49,243 nucleotides of DNA from DATJPR01 sp035506295 (GTDB lineage: Bacteria > Bacteroidota > Ignavibacteria > UBA10030 > UBA6906): the NCBI GenBank assembly GCA_035506295.1, contig DATJPR010000141.1, positions 1-49,243 on the forward strand. Direction: 5' to 3'. A program made the translations under genes and the position numbers. The notes beneath the pieces were generated by a model. The model was not told the DNA's origin, searched no databases, and saw only the letters and a list, made by a program, of their open reading frames with translations. Below, piece by piece: positions 25,450-33,680 of this stretch (the stretch's first letter is position 1; each line of letters begins with the position of its first letter).

Positions 25450-26745
25450 ATGCGCTCGTTCTGGAAGATCCTCTATACCGCTCTCGTCATCCCCCTGCTC
25501 TGGATCATTCTTCACCTCCTGGGTCTCGTGCTCCCAAAAGTGCGCAGAGGCATCGCCGGACGGGTCACGCTCTTCGAGGACCTCGAACGCGGCGTGAACA
25601 ACCTCAAGCCCGGCCCCCGCGTCTGGTTCCACGCTTCTTCGCTTGGCGAATTTGAGCAGGCAAAACCGATCATCAGCGAACTCAAGCGGCGCCGGCCGGA
25701 TATGCAGATCGTCGCGAGCTTCTTCTCCCCTTCGGGCTACGACCATTCCCGCAAATATCACCTGGCCGATGTGATTACCTATCTTCCTTTCGACACGCCG
25801 GGGAATGCCGGAAAATTCCTCGACCTTGTCCGGCCCACGGTCGCCGTGATGGTCCGCTACGACGTCTGGCCGAACATCATCTGGGAACTGCAATCGCGTT
25901 CCATCCCCACGATGGTCGCGAACGCCACGATGCGGGCGACAAGCCCTCGCCTCCTTCCGGTGGTGAGAAACTTTCACCACTACTTGTATGGAACCATCGG
26001 CGACATTCTCACGGTTTCCGAGGAAGACGTCAGGTCCTTCCGTGAGTTCGGCCTCAACGGCTCGACATTGGAGGCGATCGGCGATACCCGCTACGACCAG
26101 GTGTGCGCCCGAAGCACCGAAGCCCGCAAACGCCATTTGTTGCCGGACAGTGTCGTCCGCGGAAAAAAAGTGATCGTCATCGGCAGCAGCTGGCCGGAGG
26201 ACGAAGAAGTGGTTGTGCCGGCATTTCTGGAAATCCGGAAACAGCTCCCGAACCTTCTGCTTGTTGTGGTGCCGCACGAACCGACGCTTGAGCATCTCGA
26301 AGATCTCGAACGGCGATTCAACGGCACGAACGCGACACTGAGGTTCTCGGCATTGAATGAGTATGCGGGGGAGAAAGTGATCATCGTCGACAGCATCGGC
26401 ATTCTCCTTGTTCTCTACGCTTCCGCACACATTGCCTATGTTGGAGGAAGCTTCCGTCAGGGAGTTCACAATGTGCTTGAGGCGGCGGTGTACGGCATAC
26501 CGGTGCTGTTCGGACCGCGCCACAAGAATTCCCAGGAACCGGCAGGCCTGGTGGAAGCGGGCGGGGCGTTCGTGATCAACGATGCGCGCCAGCTTGCGGC
26601 TAGTCTGACGAGACTCCTCACAGACGAGGGCGCCCGGAGGAAGGCAGGAGAATGCGCCGCCGGATTCGTGCAACGCAACACCGGCGCGACGGAACGGGTG
26701 CTGGAACACATCGAGCCATATCTTACGGGCGGCCACCAGGCATGA
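25450..26745 (+). CDS. waaA: 3-deoxy-D-manno-octulosonic acid transferase
   Basis: 431 aa. It adds Kdo from CMP-Kdo to lipid A precursor at the inner membrane. An N-terminal membrane anchor (ILYTALVIPLLWIILHLLGLVL) precedes VWFHASSLGEFEQAKPII, with the catalytic Glu of the HA.S.GE motif. The C-terminal half has AHIAYVGGSFRQGVHNVLEAAVYGIPVLFGPRHKN, the nucleotide-sugar binding region. Its stop overlaps the larC start by ATGA. Together with the GT9 gene it shows that the organism makes Kdo-containing lipopolysaccharide. Confidence 0.93.
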   Translation: MRSFWKILYTALVIPLLWIILHLLGLVLPKVRRGIAGRVTLFEDLERGVNNLKPGPRVWFHASSLGEFEQAKPIISELKRRRPDMQIVASFFSPSGYDHSRKYHLADVITYLPFDTPGNAGKFLDLVRPTVAVMVRYDVWPNIIWELQSRSIPTMVANATMRATSPRLLPVVRNFHHYLYGTIGDILTVSEEDVRSFREFGLNGSTLEAIGDTRYDQVCARSTEARKRHLLPDSVVRGKKVIVIGSSWPEDEEVVVPAFLEIRKQLPNLLLVVVPHEPTLEHLEDLERRFNGTNATLRFSALNEYAGEKVIIVDSIGILLVLYASAHIAYVGGSFRQGVHNVLEAAVYGIPVLFGPRHKNSQEPAGLVEAGGAFVINDARQLAASLTRLLTDEGARRKAGECAAGFVQRNTGATERVLEHIEPYLTGGHQA

Positions 26746-27923
26746 GAATCGCGTACCTCGACACCGTCGGCGGGATCGCCGGCAACATGACGCTCGCCGC
26801 CTTCGTCAGCGCGGGGGTCTCTTTCGAAGCACTGACTGCGGAGCTGCAGAAACTTTCGCTCCCGGGCTTCCGGCTCGAGCGGACAAGCGTGCGGCGCAGC
26901 GCCATTGACGCGGTTCACATCGAGGTGCTGATCACCGACCCTCCCAAGTACCATCGCCATCTGCAGGATATCCTGGCGATCATCGACAAAAGCACGATCA
27001 CCGACGGCGCGAAGAACCGTGCGCAGAAAGTGTTCCGGCTCATCGCGGAAGCCGAAGCGAAGGTCCACAATACGCCCGTCGATCATGTCCACTTTCACGA
27101 AGTCGGGGCACTCGATTCCATTGTCGACATAGTCGGATCGGCGATCTGTCTTGACCTCCTCGGGATCGAAGCCGTGTACTCGTCGCCCCTCCGTCTGGGG
27201 AGCGGAGGCCTCATCACGACCCAGCATGGCACCATGCCGACCCCGGCGCCGGCAACCCTGGAGATTCTCAAGGACTATCCCGTCCGGCTCACCTCGGTTC
27301 CGCAGGAGTTGACCACCCCCACGGGGGCCGCGATTGTGAAAGCACTTTCACGCGGCGTACTGTCCGAGCAGAACATCCGCATCGAGTCTGTGGGCTACGG
27401 CGCCGGGACGCGCGAGATCGCCGAGATCCCCAATTTGCTGCGGGTCGTCATCGGTTCGCTCGACCATCCGACGGTCGAAGACTCCTCGGTGATCGTCGAA
27501 ACGAACATCGACGACATGAATCCCCAGGTCTACCCTCATCTGATCGATCAACTGTTGAAAAGCGGCGCTCACGACGCGTATCTTATACCGGCGGTCATGA
27601 AGAAAGGAAGACCCGGCCTGCTCCTCTCCGTTCTCGCCGATCCGTCGGCGCTCGACAAGATCGTGGAGTGCATCTACCGGGAAACAACAACGATCGGCCT
27701 CAGGATTCACCACGTCGACAGGAAGAAATTGGTCCGGGAGCTTCTTGAAGTGAACACCTCGTTCGGCCCGGTGAAGGCGAAGTCGGTCATCCGCGACGGG
27801 AAGCGCGTTGTTGCCGCCGAGTACGAGGAATGCAGGCGCCTGGCGGCGGAACGGAACATGCCGCTGCTTTCAGTGATGAAACAACTCGAACGAGAATTGT
27901 CCGCCCTCGAAAGGACTTCATGA
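26742..27923 (+). CDS. larC: Nickel-pincer cofactor biosynthesis protein LarC family
   Basis: 393 aa. LarC inserts nickel into the pincer cofactor precursor for lactate racemase-type enzymes. Family landmarks are HFHEVGALDSIVDIVGSAICLDLL, GLITTQHGTMPTPAPATLEIL, ETNIDDMNPQVYPHLIDQLL and VMKKGRPGLLLSVL. It is one continuous frame, unlike the frameshifted larC1/C2 of some lactobacilli. The usual N-terminal D-C-F-S-G-I-S-G-D-M appears here as DTVGGIAGNM, so the second Asp is Asn. No larA, larB or larE is present in the window. The gene is translationally coupled to both neighbours (ATGA overlaps). Confidence 0.88.
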   Translation: MRIAYLDTVGGIAGNMTLAAFVSAGVSFEALTAELQKLSLPGFRLERTSVRRSAIDAVHIEVLITDPPKYHRHLQDILAIIDKSTITDGAKNRAQKVFRLIAEAEAKVHNTPVDHVHFHEVGALDSIVDIVGSAICLDLLGIEAVYSSPLRLGSGGLITTQHGTMPTPAPATLEILKDYPVRLTSVPQELTTPTGAAIVKALSRGVLSEQNIRIESVGYGAGTREIAEIPNLLRVVIGSLDHPTVEDSSVIVETNIDDMNPQVYPHLIDQLLKSGAHDAYLIPAVMKKGRPGLLLSVLADPSALDKIVECIYRETTTIGLRIHHVDRKKLVRELLEVNTSFGPVKAKSVIRDGKRVVAAEYEECRRLAAERNMPLLSVMKQLERELSALERTS

Positions 27924-29581
27924 TGAGAACCCTGTCTGCTGCTGCGCTCCTGGTCGCCGGTCTCTGCCTCCTCTCTTCATGTTCCAGGAAGGAACCCATG
28001 GAATCGAGATTGTCCCAACTCACGAAACGGTTTGCCCCCACGGTCATCACCGCCGACACCACGGGCCTATCCGCGGGGAACCGTGCGGCGTTGAAGGAAT
28101 TGATCGCCGCCGCCGGCGTCATGGACTCGCTCTACCTGAGGCAGGTGTGGAGCGGGAACCAGAATCTGCTCGCGAAATTGAACGCCGATACTTCGCCGGC
28201 AGGGCAGGAGATGCTCCGCTACTTCCAGATCAACATGGGACCCTGGTCGAAGCTCGACCACGATTCCGCGTTTGTGCCGGGCGTCCCTGCGCGCCCTCTC
28301 GGCGCAAATTACTATCCCGAGGATATGAGCAAGGAGGAATTTACGACCTGGGTCGTGGGTCTGGCTCCGGCCGACAAGGAAAAGGCGACGGGGTTCTTCA
28401 CCACGATCAGGCGAAAGCCGGACCACACGCTCACGATGGTCCCCTACAGCGCCGAGTACAAGGACCTGCTGGATGTCGCGGCCGACCATCTCCGGAAGGC
28501 CGCCGCGTTGACAGACAATGGCACGCTGCGTGATTTTCTCATGAAGCGCGCGACGGCGTTCGGCACGGACGACTACTACGAGTCTGATATCGCATGGATG
28601 GACCTCGACAGCCCGATCGATGTAACCATCGGTCCTTACGAAACCTACATGGACGGCCTGTTCAATTACAAGGCGGCGTTTGAGGCGTTCATCGGGATCC
28701 GCGATGAAGCGGAAACAGCGAAGCTGTCGTCGTTTGCGGCGCATCTTCAGGAAATTGAAAACAGCCTCCCGATCGATCCGAAATACCGGAACCCTCACCT
28801 CGGCGCCATGGCGCCGATCCGCGTCATTGACGAAGTGGCGATCGGGGGAGAAGCGAAAAGCGGCGTCCAGACCGCGGCGTTCAATCTCCCGAATGATGAA
28901 CGGATCGTCCAACAGCGGGGAAGCAAACGGGTGATGCTCCGCAATGTGCAGGAAGCGAAGTTCAACCAGATCCTGAAGCCGATCGCGCAGATTGCGCTGG
29001 ACTCGATGCAGCGCCCGCTTGTCGCCTTCGACCCGTTTTTCACGCACATCCTGGCGCATGAGCTCATGCACGGTCTGGGCCCGCACAATATCGTCGTGAA
29101 GGGCAATGCCACGACGGTACGGCAGGAACTCAAAGAGCTCTATTCGTCATGGGAGGAAGCCAAAGCGGACATCTCCGGGCTCTTCGCACTGCAATATCTG
29201 ATCGACGCAGGCATTGTGGACAAAGCGATGGAACAGAAGATGTATGTGACGTATCTCGCCGGAATCTTTCGTTCGATCCGTTTCGGCATCACCGAGGCCC
29301 ACGGGCAGGGGATGGCGCTGCAATTCAACTATCTCCTCGAACACGGCGCAATCGAATACAATCAGGGCAACGGAACGTTCGCGATCGACTTCACCAAGAT
29401 CGGGCCGGCAACACGCGACCTTACCGGCATCATCATGACGGTCGAGGCCCAGGGAGATTACAACGCGGCGAAGGAGCTCCTGGCGAAATATGCCGTCGTC
29501 GGTCCGTCGCTGCAATCGGTGCTGGATAAGCTGGCGGCGATTCCGGTCGACATAGCGCCGGACTTCCCGCTCGCGAAGTGA
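27920..29581 (+). CDS. M49-like (dipeptidyl peptidase III family) zinc peptidase, lipoprotein
   Basis: 553 aa. The N-terminus is a lipoprotein signal (TLSAAALLVAGLCLLSSCSRKE) with lipobox Cys21, so the protein should be membrane-anchored outside the cytoplasm. The fold resembles family M49: NMGPWSKLDHDSAF, then THILAHELMHGLGPHN with the zinc histidines in HELMH (380-384), followed by SWEEAKADISGLFALQYL, where a Glu at 412-413 is the likely third ligand. Classical DPP III has HExxGH; here the spacing is HExxH. The ATG at 27920 overlaps the larC stop; a second ATG at 27923 is better spaced from AAGGA. The substrate, presumably short peptides, is inferred. Confidence 0.8.
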   Translation: MMRTLSAAALLVAGLCLLSSCSRKEPMESRLSQLTKRFAPTVITADTTGLSAGNRAALKELIAAAGVMDSLYLRQVWSGNQNLLAKLNADTSPAGQEMLRYFQINMGPWSKLDHDSAFVPGVPARPLGANYYPEDMSKEEFTTWVVGLAPADKEKATGFFTTIRRKPDHTLTMVPYSAEYKDLLDVAADHLRKAAALTDNGTLRDFLMKRATAFGTDDYYESDIAWMDLDSPIDVTIGPYETYMDGLFNYKAAFEAFIGIRDEAETAKLSSFAAHLQEIENSLPIDPKYRNPHLGAMAPIRVIDEVAIGGEAKSGVQTAAFNLPNDERIVQQRGSKRVMLRNVQEAKFNQILKPIAQIALDSMQRPLVAFDPFFTHILAHELMHGLGPHNIVVKGNATTVRQELKELYSSWEEAKADISGLFALQYLIDAGIVDKAMEQKMYVTYLAGIFRSIRFGITEAHGQGMALQFNYLLEHGAIEYNQGNGTFAIDFTKIGPATRDLTGIIMTVEAQGDYNAAKELLAKYAVVGPSLQSVLDKLAAIPVDIAPDFPLAK

Positions 29582-29599
29582 ACGCAGGACACCACAGGT

Positions 29600-30376
29600 A
29601 TGGAAGACCTCACCAATAAAATCGTATGCATCACGGGCGCTTCCTCGGGCATCGGCGAGGCATGCGCTACGGAATTCGCGAAGCTCGGCTGTTCACTGAT
29701 TCTCTCGGCACGGCGCCTCGACCGCGTCGAACGCGTCGCCGACACTTTGCGGCAGACCCGCGGCGTGCGGATTCTGACAGGCAGGCTCGATGTGAGAGAC
29801 CCTGATGCGGTCGAACGGTTCTTCCGGGACCTTCCCCCGGATTGGAAAGCCATCGACATCCTCGTGAACAACGCCGGTTTGAGCAGGGGCATGGACAAGC
29901 TCCACGAGGGGCTGCGTTCCGACTGGGAGGAGATGATCGACACGAACGTCAAGGGCCTCCTGTATGTCTCCCGCGCCGTTGTCCCTGGAATGGTCGAACG
30001 GAACCGCGGGCACATCGTTAACATCGGCTCGATTGCCGGGCATCAGGTCTATCCCGGCGGCAACGTCTATTGCGCGAGCAAACACGCCGTGAAGGCGCTG
30101 ACGGAAGGCCTCAAGATGGACCTCCAGGGAACGGCAGTGCGGGTGTCGAGCATCGACCCGGGATTGGTGGAGACCGAATTCAGCGTGGTCCGGTTCCACG
30201 GGGACGAGAAGCGAGCGGCGAAGACGTACGAAAGCATCAAGCCTCTCAAAGGGGCCGACATCGCCGAGATCGCCGTCTTCTGCGCCACCCGCCCTCCTCA
30301 TGTGAACATCCTGGAAACGATCGTCCTCCCCACGGCACAGGCATCGGTCCATCATGTGCACCGGGCTGAGCACTGA
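29600..30376 (+). CDS. Short-chain dehydrogenase/reductase, YdfG-like
   Basis: 258 aa classical SDR. The cofactor motif TGASSGIG lies at residues 13-20, the NNAG motif near residue 92, a catalytic Ser in IVNIGSIAG and the active-site YCASK. The C-terminal PGLVETEFSVVRFHGD, followed by IAEIAVFCATRPPHVNI, closely resembles YdfG, the NADP-dependent 3-hydroxy acid/L-allo-threonine dehydrogenase. An arginine after the first strand (SARRLDR) favours NADPH. It lies 18 nt downstream of the M49-like gene in the same direction. The precise substrate is not certain. Confidence 0.85.
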   Translation: MEDLTNKIVCITGASSGIGEACATEFAKLGCSLILSARRLDRVERVADTLRQTRGVRILTGRLDVRDPDAVERFFRDLPPDWKAIDILVNNAGLSRGMDKLHEGLRSDWEEMIDTNVKGLLYVSRAVVPGMVERNRGHIVNIGSIAGHQVYPGGNVYCASKHAVKALTEGLKMDLQGTAVRVSSIDPGLVETEFSVVRFHGDEKRAAKTYESIKPLKGADIAEIAVFCATRPPHVNILETIVLPTAQASVHHVHRAEH

Positions 30377-30382
30377 GGAAGC

Positions 30383-30649
30383 ATGACGGCGCCGGATAAC
30401 GAGCTCTTACGTTTCTCCTACGAACATCTCCTGCGTCAACTCGAGACCGCAACCTTCGAGCTCGGATACTTCATCTTGAGGTTCTACACCGAGAAGGGGA
30501 AGCCGGTCAACAAAGTGACCGGAACGATCGAGCCTTTTTATCTGTATCCTTCCGGCGGTACGCTGAGAGACAAGACCTTCAACATCGTGTTCTATGATTC
30601 TCGCTTCGATACCAATCGAGGGTTCAAACCCCCGCATGGGCATCCATGA
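30383..30649 (+). CDS. Small conserved-looking protein of unknown function (88 aa)
   Basis: 88 aa, not recognised. It fits tightly between the SDR gene (6-nt gap, with GAGGA just before the ATG) and murB (12-nt gap), which supports it being a real coding sequence. The chain is rich in aromatics (YFILRFYTEKGK, EPFYLYPSGGTLRDKTFNIVFYDSRFD) and predicted to be a small soluble beta-rich protein. It has no signal peptide, membrane segment or cysteines. The strand pattern might suit a ligand-binding or adaptor role, but no function is proposed. Confidence 0.6.
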   Translation: MTAPDNELLRFSYEHLLRQLETATFELGYFILRFYTEKGKPVNKVTGTIEPFYLYPSGGTLRDKTFNIVFYDSRFDTNRGFKPPHGHP

Positions 30650-30661
30650 GAGCAGCGTCCC

Positions 30662-31735
30662 ATGACTGATGTGATCAACGAGCCGCGCATCCAGGTCCTC
30701 GAGCATGTTCCTCTCGCTCCCTTCACGACCCTTCGCCTGGGCGGAGAGGCGCGGTACTATGTTTCTTGCTCGAGCGACGGGGAAATCATGGACGCCGTCC
30801 GGTTCGCCCGGGGGAGAAAACTGCGCGTCGGCATCCTCGGCGGCGGCAGCAATCTGATTGTCCGCGACGAAGGGTTCGACGGCCTCGTTCTCGGTGTTCA
30901 CACCACCGGTATCATCGAAGAAGGGAACCTCGACGACCGTCTTGTGACCGTCGCCGCCGGTGAGCACTGGGACCGGGTCGTCGAGTACACAGTGGAGCGC
31001 GGACTCGGCGGGATGGAATGTCTCTCAGGAATTCCCGGTTCGACTGGCGCCACGCCGATCCAGAATGTCGGCGCCTACGGTCAGGAAGTTTCGGAGTCCA
31101 TCGTCGAGGTGCGGGCGATCGATCTGGCAACGTTGGAACCACGCACCTTCCGTGCCGCAGAGTGCGGGTTCGGCTACCGGACCAGCAGGTTCAAAGAGGA
31201 TCAAGCAAAAAAGTTCATCATCACCGCGGTGAAGTTCCGATTGTCCCCGGAGGGGGTGCCAAAAATCGCCTATGCGGAATTGCAGAAAGAGCTCGAGCGG
31301 AGCCCGGGAGGCGCTTCCGCTCAACGTGGCGTCGAAGCGTTGCGCAATGTCCGGAAGTCCGTGCTTGCGCTCCGGAAAATGAAATCCATGGTGATCGATC
31401 CTGCCGATCCCAACAGCCGGTCCGTCGGATCGTTCTTCACGAACCCGATCGTTTCCGCCGACGTTGCGACAGCGCTGAAGAGCCGGTGGCCTGATCTCCC
31501 TGTTTTTCCGGCGGGCAACGACACGAAGCTCTCTGCGGCATGGCTTGTGGAGCATGCGGGGTTCCGAAAGGGCTACGCCGTGAACGGCGCGGCGATCTCG
31601 GACAACCACGCTCTCGCACTTGTCAACCGGGGCACCACCACCGGGGATCTTCTTTCACTCGCCGAGAAAATTCGGGATGGCGTGCACAAGCAATTCTCGA
31701 TCCTCCTGGAACGGGAGCCGGTGATTCTCGAATGA
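30662..31735 (+). CDS. murB: UDP-N-acetylenolpyruvoylglucosamine reductase
   Basis: 357 aa type I MurB. It reduces enolpyruvyl-UDP-GlcNAc to UDP-MurNAc with FAD and NADPH in peptidoglycan synthesis. FAD-binding VGILGGGSNLIV and LSGIPGSTGATPIQNVGAYGQEV are clear. YRTSRFK (Tyr172) is the loop typical of type I enzymes, the catalytic Ser257 is in SVGSFFTNP and a C-terminal Glu lies in LEREPVILE. Its stop overlaps the HAD gene start (ATGA). It is not in a mur/fts cluster here. Confidence 0.95.
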   Translation: MTDVINEPRIQVLEHVPLAPFTTLRLGGEARYYVSCSSDGEIMDAVRFARGRKLRVGILGGGSNLIVRDEGFDGLVLGVHTTGIIEEGNLDDRLVTVAAGEHWDRVVEYTVERGLGGMECLSGIPGSTGATPIQNVGAYGQEVSESIVEVRAIDLATLEPRTFRAAECGFGYRTSRFKEDQAKKFIITAVKFRLSPEGVPKIAYAELQKELERSPGGASAQRGVEALRNVRKSVLALRKMKSMVIDPADPNSRSVGSFFTNPIVSADVATALKSRWPDLPVFPAGNDTKLSAAWLVEHAGFRKGYAVNGAAISDNHALALVNRGTTTGDLLSLAEKIRDGVHKQFSILLEREPVILE

Positions 31736-32352
31736 TCTCAGCGTGCATTTTCGATTACGGCAACGTCATCTCCAGGGTCGATACGCCGGCGTTCATCGCC
31801 GCGGTCAGACCGTATGCCGTGGGTTCGATCACGGGCGAAGAGCGTATCGGACGAACCAAACAGCTGATGATCGCCTACGAATCGGGCAAAATGACGACGG
31901 AGGAATTCATCCCTGCATTCCTGGAGCGGGCGGGTATCAGGATGCCGCAGGAGGAATTCGTCCGCCATTGGTCGTCGTTCTTCACACCGATTCCGTTTAC
32001 GCGCGACCTGATCCGCCAGCTCAAGCCGCTCTACCGGCTCGGGCTGCTCTCAAACACGAACCCGCTCCACTTTGAGCACGTGATTCTGCCGACAGACGTC
32101 TATCCGCTGTTCGATGCCGTCACGCTTTCGTATGAAGTGGGCGCGCTGAAGCCCGATCGGTCTCTGTACCTTGATATGCTCCGCAAGCTTCACGTGGAGG
32201 CGGAACAGTGCTTATACTTCGATGACTTGAAAGACAATGTCGATGCAGCCGCCTCTCTCGGCATGAAAACGGTGCATTTCCTTTCACCGTCGCAGGTGGC
32301 TGAGCAGCTTCGCGCATGGATCCCGCACCTACAGTTTCCCGAATTCACATAA
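31732..32352 (+). CDS. HAD-superfamily phosphatase, YihX-like
   Basis: 206 aa HAD subfamily IA hydrolase. Motif I is FDYGNVIS, the FDxGNV form found in YihX (alpha-glucose-1-phosphate phosphatase) rather than DxDG. Motif II is LLSNTNPLHF, the motif III lysine lies in GALKPDRSLY and motif IV is FDDLKDNVDAA. These parallel YihX across the whole length. The start overlaps the murB stop. The substrate is inferred as a small sugar phosphate or similar metabolite. Confidence 0.85.
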   Translation: MISACIFDYGNVISRVDTPAFIAAVRPYAVGSITGEERIGRTKQLMIAYESGKMTTEEFIPAFLERAGIRMPQEEFVRHWSSFFTPIPFTRDLIRQLKPLYRLGLLSNTNPLHFEHVILPTDVYPLFDAVTLSYEVGALKPDRSLYLDMLRKLHVEAEQCLYFDDLKDNVDAAASLGMKTVHFLSPSQVAEQLRAWIPHLQFPEFT

Positions 32353-32365
32353 GATCGAGACGCAT

Positions 32366-32731
32366 ATGCCAACTCATGTACGCTCATCCACGCAGATCAA
32401 GGCAGCCGGGAACAAACCGAAGATCATAGAAGAGTTCTTCGGCCGGGTAAATACCGAGACGGACGCGATCAGCATCGCCCGCATGCAAAGCCCGCCCGGC
32501 TGGGTGGAGCCGGGCCAGACGCCGGAGTTCGATGAGTACACGGTCGTCCTCCGCGGCACATTGCAGATCTCTTTTAACGGGGGCAGATTTGATGTGCATG
32601 CGGGTCAGGCGGTCGTCTCCCATAAAGGAGAATGGGTGCAATACTCATCTCCGTATGAAGAGGGTGCGGAATACATCGCGGTCTGCCTTCCGGCGTTCGA
32701 TCCAGAAGTGGTACATCGGGACGAAGCATAG
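32366..32731 (+). CDS. Cupin-domain protein
   Basis: 121 aa single-domain cupin. The two conserved beta-barrel motifs are visible: GWVEPGQTPEFDEYTVVLRGTLQISFNG and FDVHAGQAVVSHKGEWVQYSSPYEEGAEYIAVCLPAF. The metal ligands are unconventional because only some of the usual His/Glu positions are kept, so enzymatic activity is doubtful. It follows the HAD gene by 13 nt. Such small cupins often bind sugars or act as isomerases, but no substrate is suggested. Confidence 0.8.
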   Translation: MPTHVRSSTQIKAAGNKPKIIEEFFGRVNTETDAISIARMQSPPGWVEPGQTPEFDEYTVVLRGTLQISFNGGRFDVHAGQAVVSHKGEWVQYSSPYEEGAEYIAVCLPAFDPEVVHRDEA

Positions 32732-32744
32732 AAACCGGCAGAGA

Positions 32745-32815
32745 GTAGGACGTAGGAAGGTGGGAGAAGGAAGAAAGTTGGTAGGCAGTAAGCAGTATGG
32801 GGTAAGCAGAAAAAT
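32745..32815. repeat. Two adjacent five-unit heptamer arrays (GTAGGAA then GTAAGCA)
   Basis: Five in-phase 7-bp units related to GTAGGAA cover 32745-32779. After one extra base, five units related to GTAAGCA cover 32781-32815. They fill the gap between the cupin and beta-lactamase genes. The first family matches the array at 48238-48272 and the second matches the array at 48753-48808. Confidence 0.7.
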
Positions 32816-32848
32816 GGAGAAAGCAAGGTTCCACCACTGAAGGTAGTC

Positions 32849-33676
32849 ATGCAGACGCATCGGTTTCGACGTGCTGTTGCTCCGGCGATTCTCCTTCTCT
32901 TCCTCGCAACGACGGCGAAGACGCAGTCGGTCGGATTTCGAGACAGTGTCATTGATCTCTCGACAGTGTACGGTCGGTTCACGGGGGCGTTTGTCGGATT
33001 CGATACCAGATCCGGAATTACTTACCGGTCGAATCCCGCCTTGTGCGCAACACGACTCTCTCCTGCCTCAACGTTCAAAATCCCGAATTCTCTCATCGGC
33101 CTGGAAACGGGCGTCATCCCCGATGAGCACTTCGTCATCCCCTGGGACGGGGTTCGGCGATGGTCCGGGGACTGGAACAGAAACCACGACCTTGCTTCAG
33201 CGATCAAGTACTCGGTGGTTTGGTACTATCAGGAACTTGCCCGCCGCGTCGGGGCTGTCCGCATGAAGCATTGGATCGATACGCTCGGCTACGGCAACGG
33301 CGACATCTCAGGTGGGATCGACAGGTTCTGGCTGGGAAGCTCTCTCCTGATTTCTCCGAACGAGCAGGTCATCTTCCTCAATCGTCTCCGGATGAATGCC
33401 GTTCCCTTCTCGGCTCGATCGATCGAGATCGTCAAGAGAATCATTCCGCAAGATTCCGGAAACGGCTGGGTCCTGCACGGGAAGACCGGGATGGCTGACT
33501 TTGACTCGACAAAAGCGGTGGGATGGTATGTCGGGTGGGTGGATCATGCAGAGGGGAGCTTCGTGTTCGCGAATTGTCTTGTTACCAGGGATGCGCAGCG
33601 TGACGAAGAGGAGATCTTCGCGATAAGGAAAAGGATCTCCATGGAAATCCTGCAACTACTCAAGGTGATACACTAG
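32849..33676 (+). CDS. Class D (OXA-type) beta-lactamase
   Basis: 275 aa with a signal peptide (VAPAILLLFLATTAKTQ), so exported to the periplasm. All class D motifs are present: STFK (nucleophile Ser74, carboxylatable Lys77), SVV (122-124), YGN (148-150), the conserved Trp161 in FWLGSSLLIS and KTG (212-214). It hydrolyses beta-lactams by an acyl-enzyme route. The start follows GAAGGT by 5 nt. It is embedded among housekeeping genes with no mobile elements or regulators, so it looks like an intrinsic chromosomal enzyme. The spectrum cannot be predicted. Confidence 0.9.
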   Translation: MQTHRFRRAVAPAILLLFLATTAKTQSVGFRDSVIDLSTVYGRFTGAFVGFDTRSGITYRSNPALCATRLSPASTFKIPNSLIGLETGVIPDEHFVIPWDGVRRWSGDWNRNHDLASAIKYSVVWYYQELARRVGAVRMKHWIDTLGYGNGDISGGIDRFWLGSSLLISPNEQVIFLNRLRMNAVPFSARSIEIVKRIIPQDSGNGWVLHGKTGMADFDSTKAVGWYVGWVDHAEGSFVFANCLVTRDAQRDEEEIFAIRKRISMEILQLLKVIH

Positions 33677-33680
33677 CTGC

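Noticed and set aside
26652..26741. Longer LarC start overlapping the waaA end by 90 bp
   Set aside because: The ATGA overlap at 26742 gives the normal LarC N-terminus.
32745..32815. CRISPR-like direct repeats
   Set aside because: The 7-bp units are contiguous with no spacers, so this is a simple tandem array.
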